Source: Glandiceps talaboti | Taxonomy: Eukaryota > Hemichordata > Enteropneusta > Spengelidae | Assembly: GCF_964340395.1 (NCBI RefSeq) | Contig: NC_135569.1 | Coordinates: forward strand, 5,676,540 to 5,740,539 | DNA: 64,000 nucleotides | Reading direction: 5' to 3' | Shown here: positions 63,908-64,000 of the stretch, piece by piece | Layout of the letters: every line of letters starts with the position of its first letter | Numbering within the stretch: the first letter of the stretch is position 1 | Translations under genes and position numbers: made by a program | Notes under the pieces: model-generated | Seen by the model: the letters and a program-made list of their open reading frames with translations, nothing else | Database searches by the model: none | What the model was told of the DNA's origin: nothing

Positions 63908-64000
63908 GTAAGACATGACATTGGCTATACAACTATTGCCAAAATAGAAAAGTTATTACATTGTCAAAACGTATTGCTATAATGCCCAAGTATCCAACCG

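Overview
The window is nuclear DNA of an invertebrate animal. It is AT-rich and has spliceosomal introns with GT-AG borders, an animal-type tRNA-Asn gene, long (CATA)n, (TA)n, (AATC)n and (GACA)n microsatellites, and degraded Penelope-like and non-LTR retroelements. I cannot name the species from sequence alone; amphioxus, hemichordates and molluscs are all plausible.

Region 1 (1-24957) is gene-poor. It holds an intact tRNA-Asn(GTT), a decayed second copy at 3550-3623, microsatellites, two 5'-truncated LINE tails (8634-9185 plus, 19564-19900 minus), a truncated Penelope-like element (about 14945-16140, minus), and several inverted-repeat elements (3777-4038, 5265-5581, 17222-18091). No convincing host protein-coding gene was found there.

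Region 2 (24958-63907, open at the right edge) is one enormous plus-strand gene. Exon 1 encodes a signal peptide and the first half of a YHYH domain, and exon 2 finishes that domain. Each of the next 48 exons encodes one ADAMTS/papilin-like thrombospondin type 1 repeat (TSR). The visible product is about 3,173 residues and does not end in the window. Every TSR exon is a multiple of three (59-63 codons) and sits between phase-0 introns that cut the repeat just before its first cysteine (WGE|CSATCG).

The array shows several ages of growth. Exons 3-6 are 62 codons and divergent, exons 7-14 are 60 codons, and exons 15-21 are irregular. From exon 22 on, the exons follow a strict three-exon higher-order period (C-A-B; mostly 61-59-59 codons) for nine full periods and two thirds of a tenth. 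Tandem duplications are visible at DNA level: exons 9-10 to exons 11-12 (about 2.8-3.1 kb, crossover inside an exon) and three copies of a 1.7-kb triplet unit (exons 30-38). A dead TSR exon lies at 45997-46178 and exon-tail relics at 27499-27770.

The introns carry foldback elements and, at 62394-62559, a 75-bp-arm palindrome of Penelope-like character. Its minus-strand copy contains a complete minimal hammerhead ribozyme core.

The inferred product is a very large secreted or extracellular-matrix TSR protein with an N-terminal YHYH module. Its biological role is unknown.
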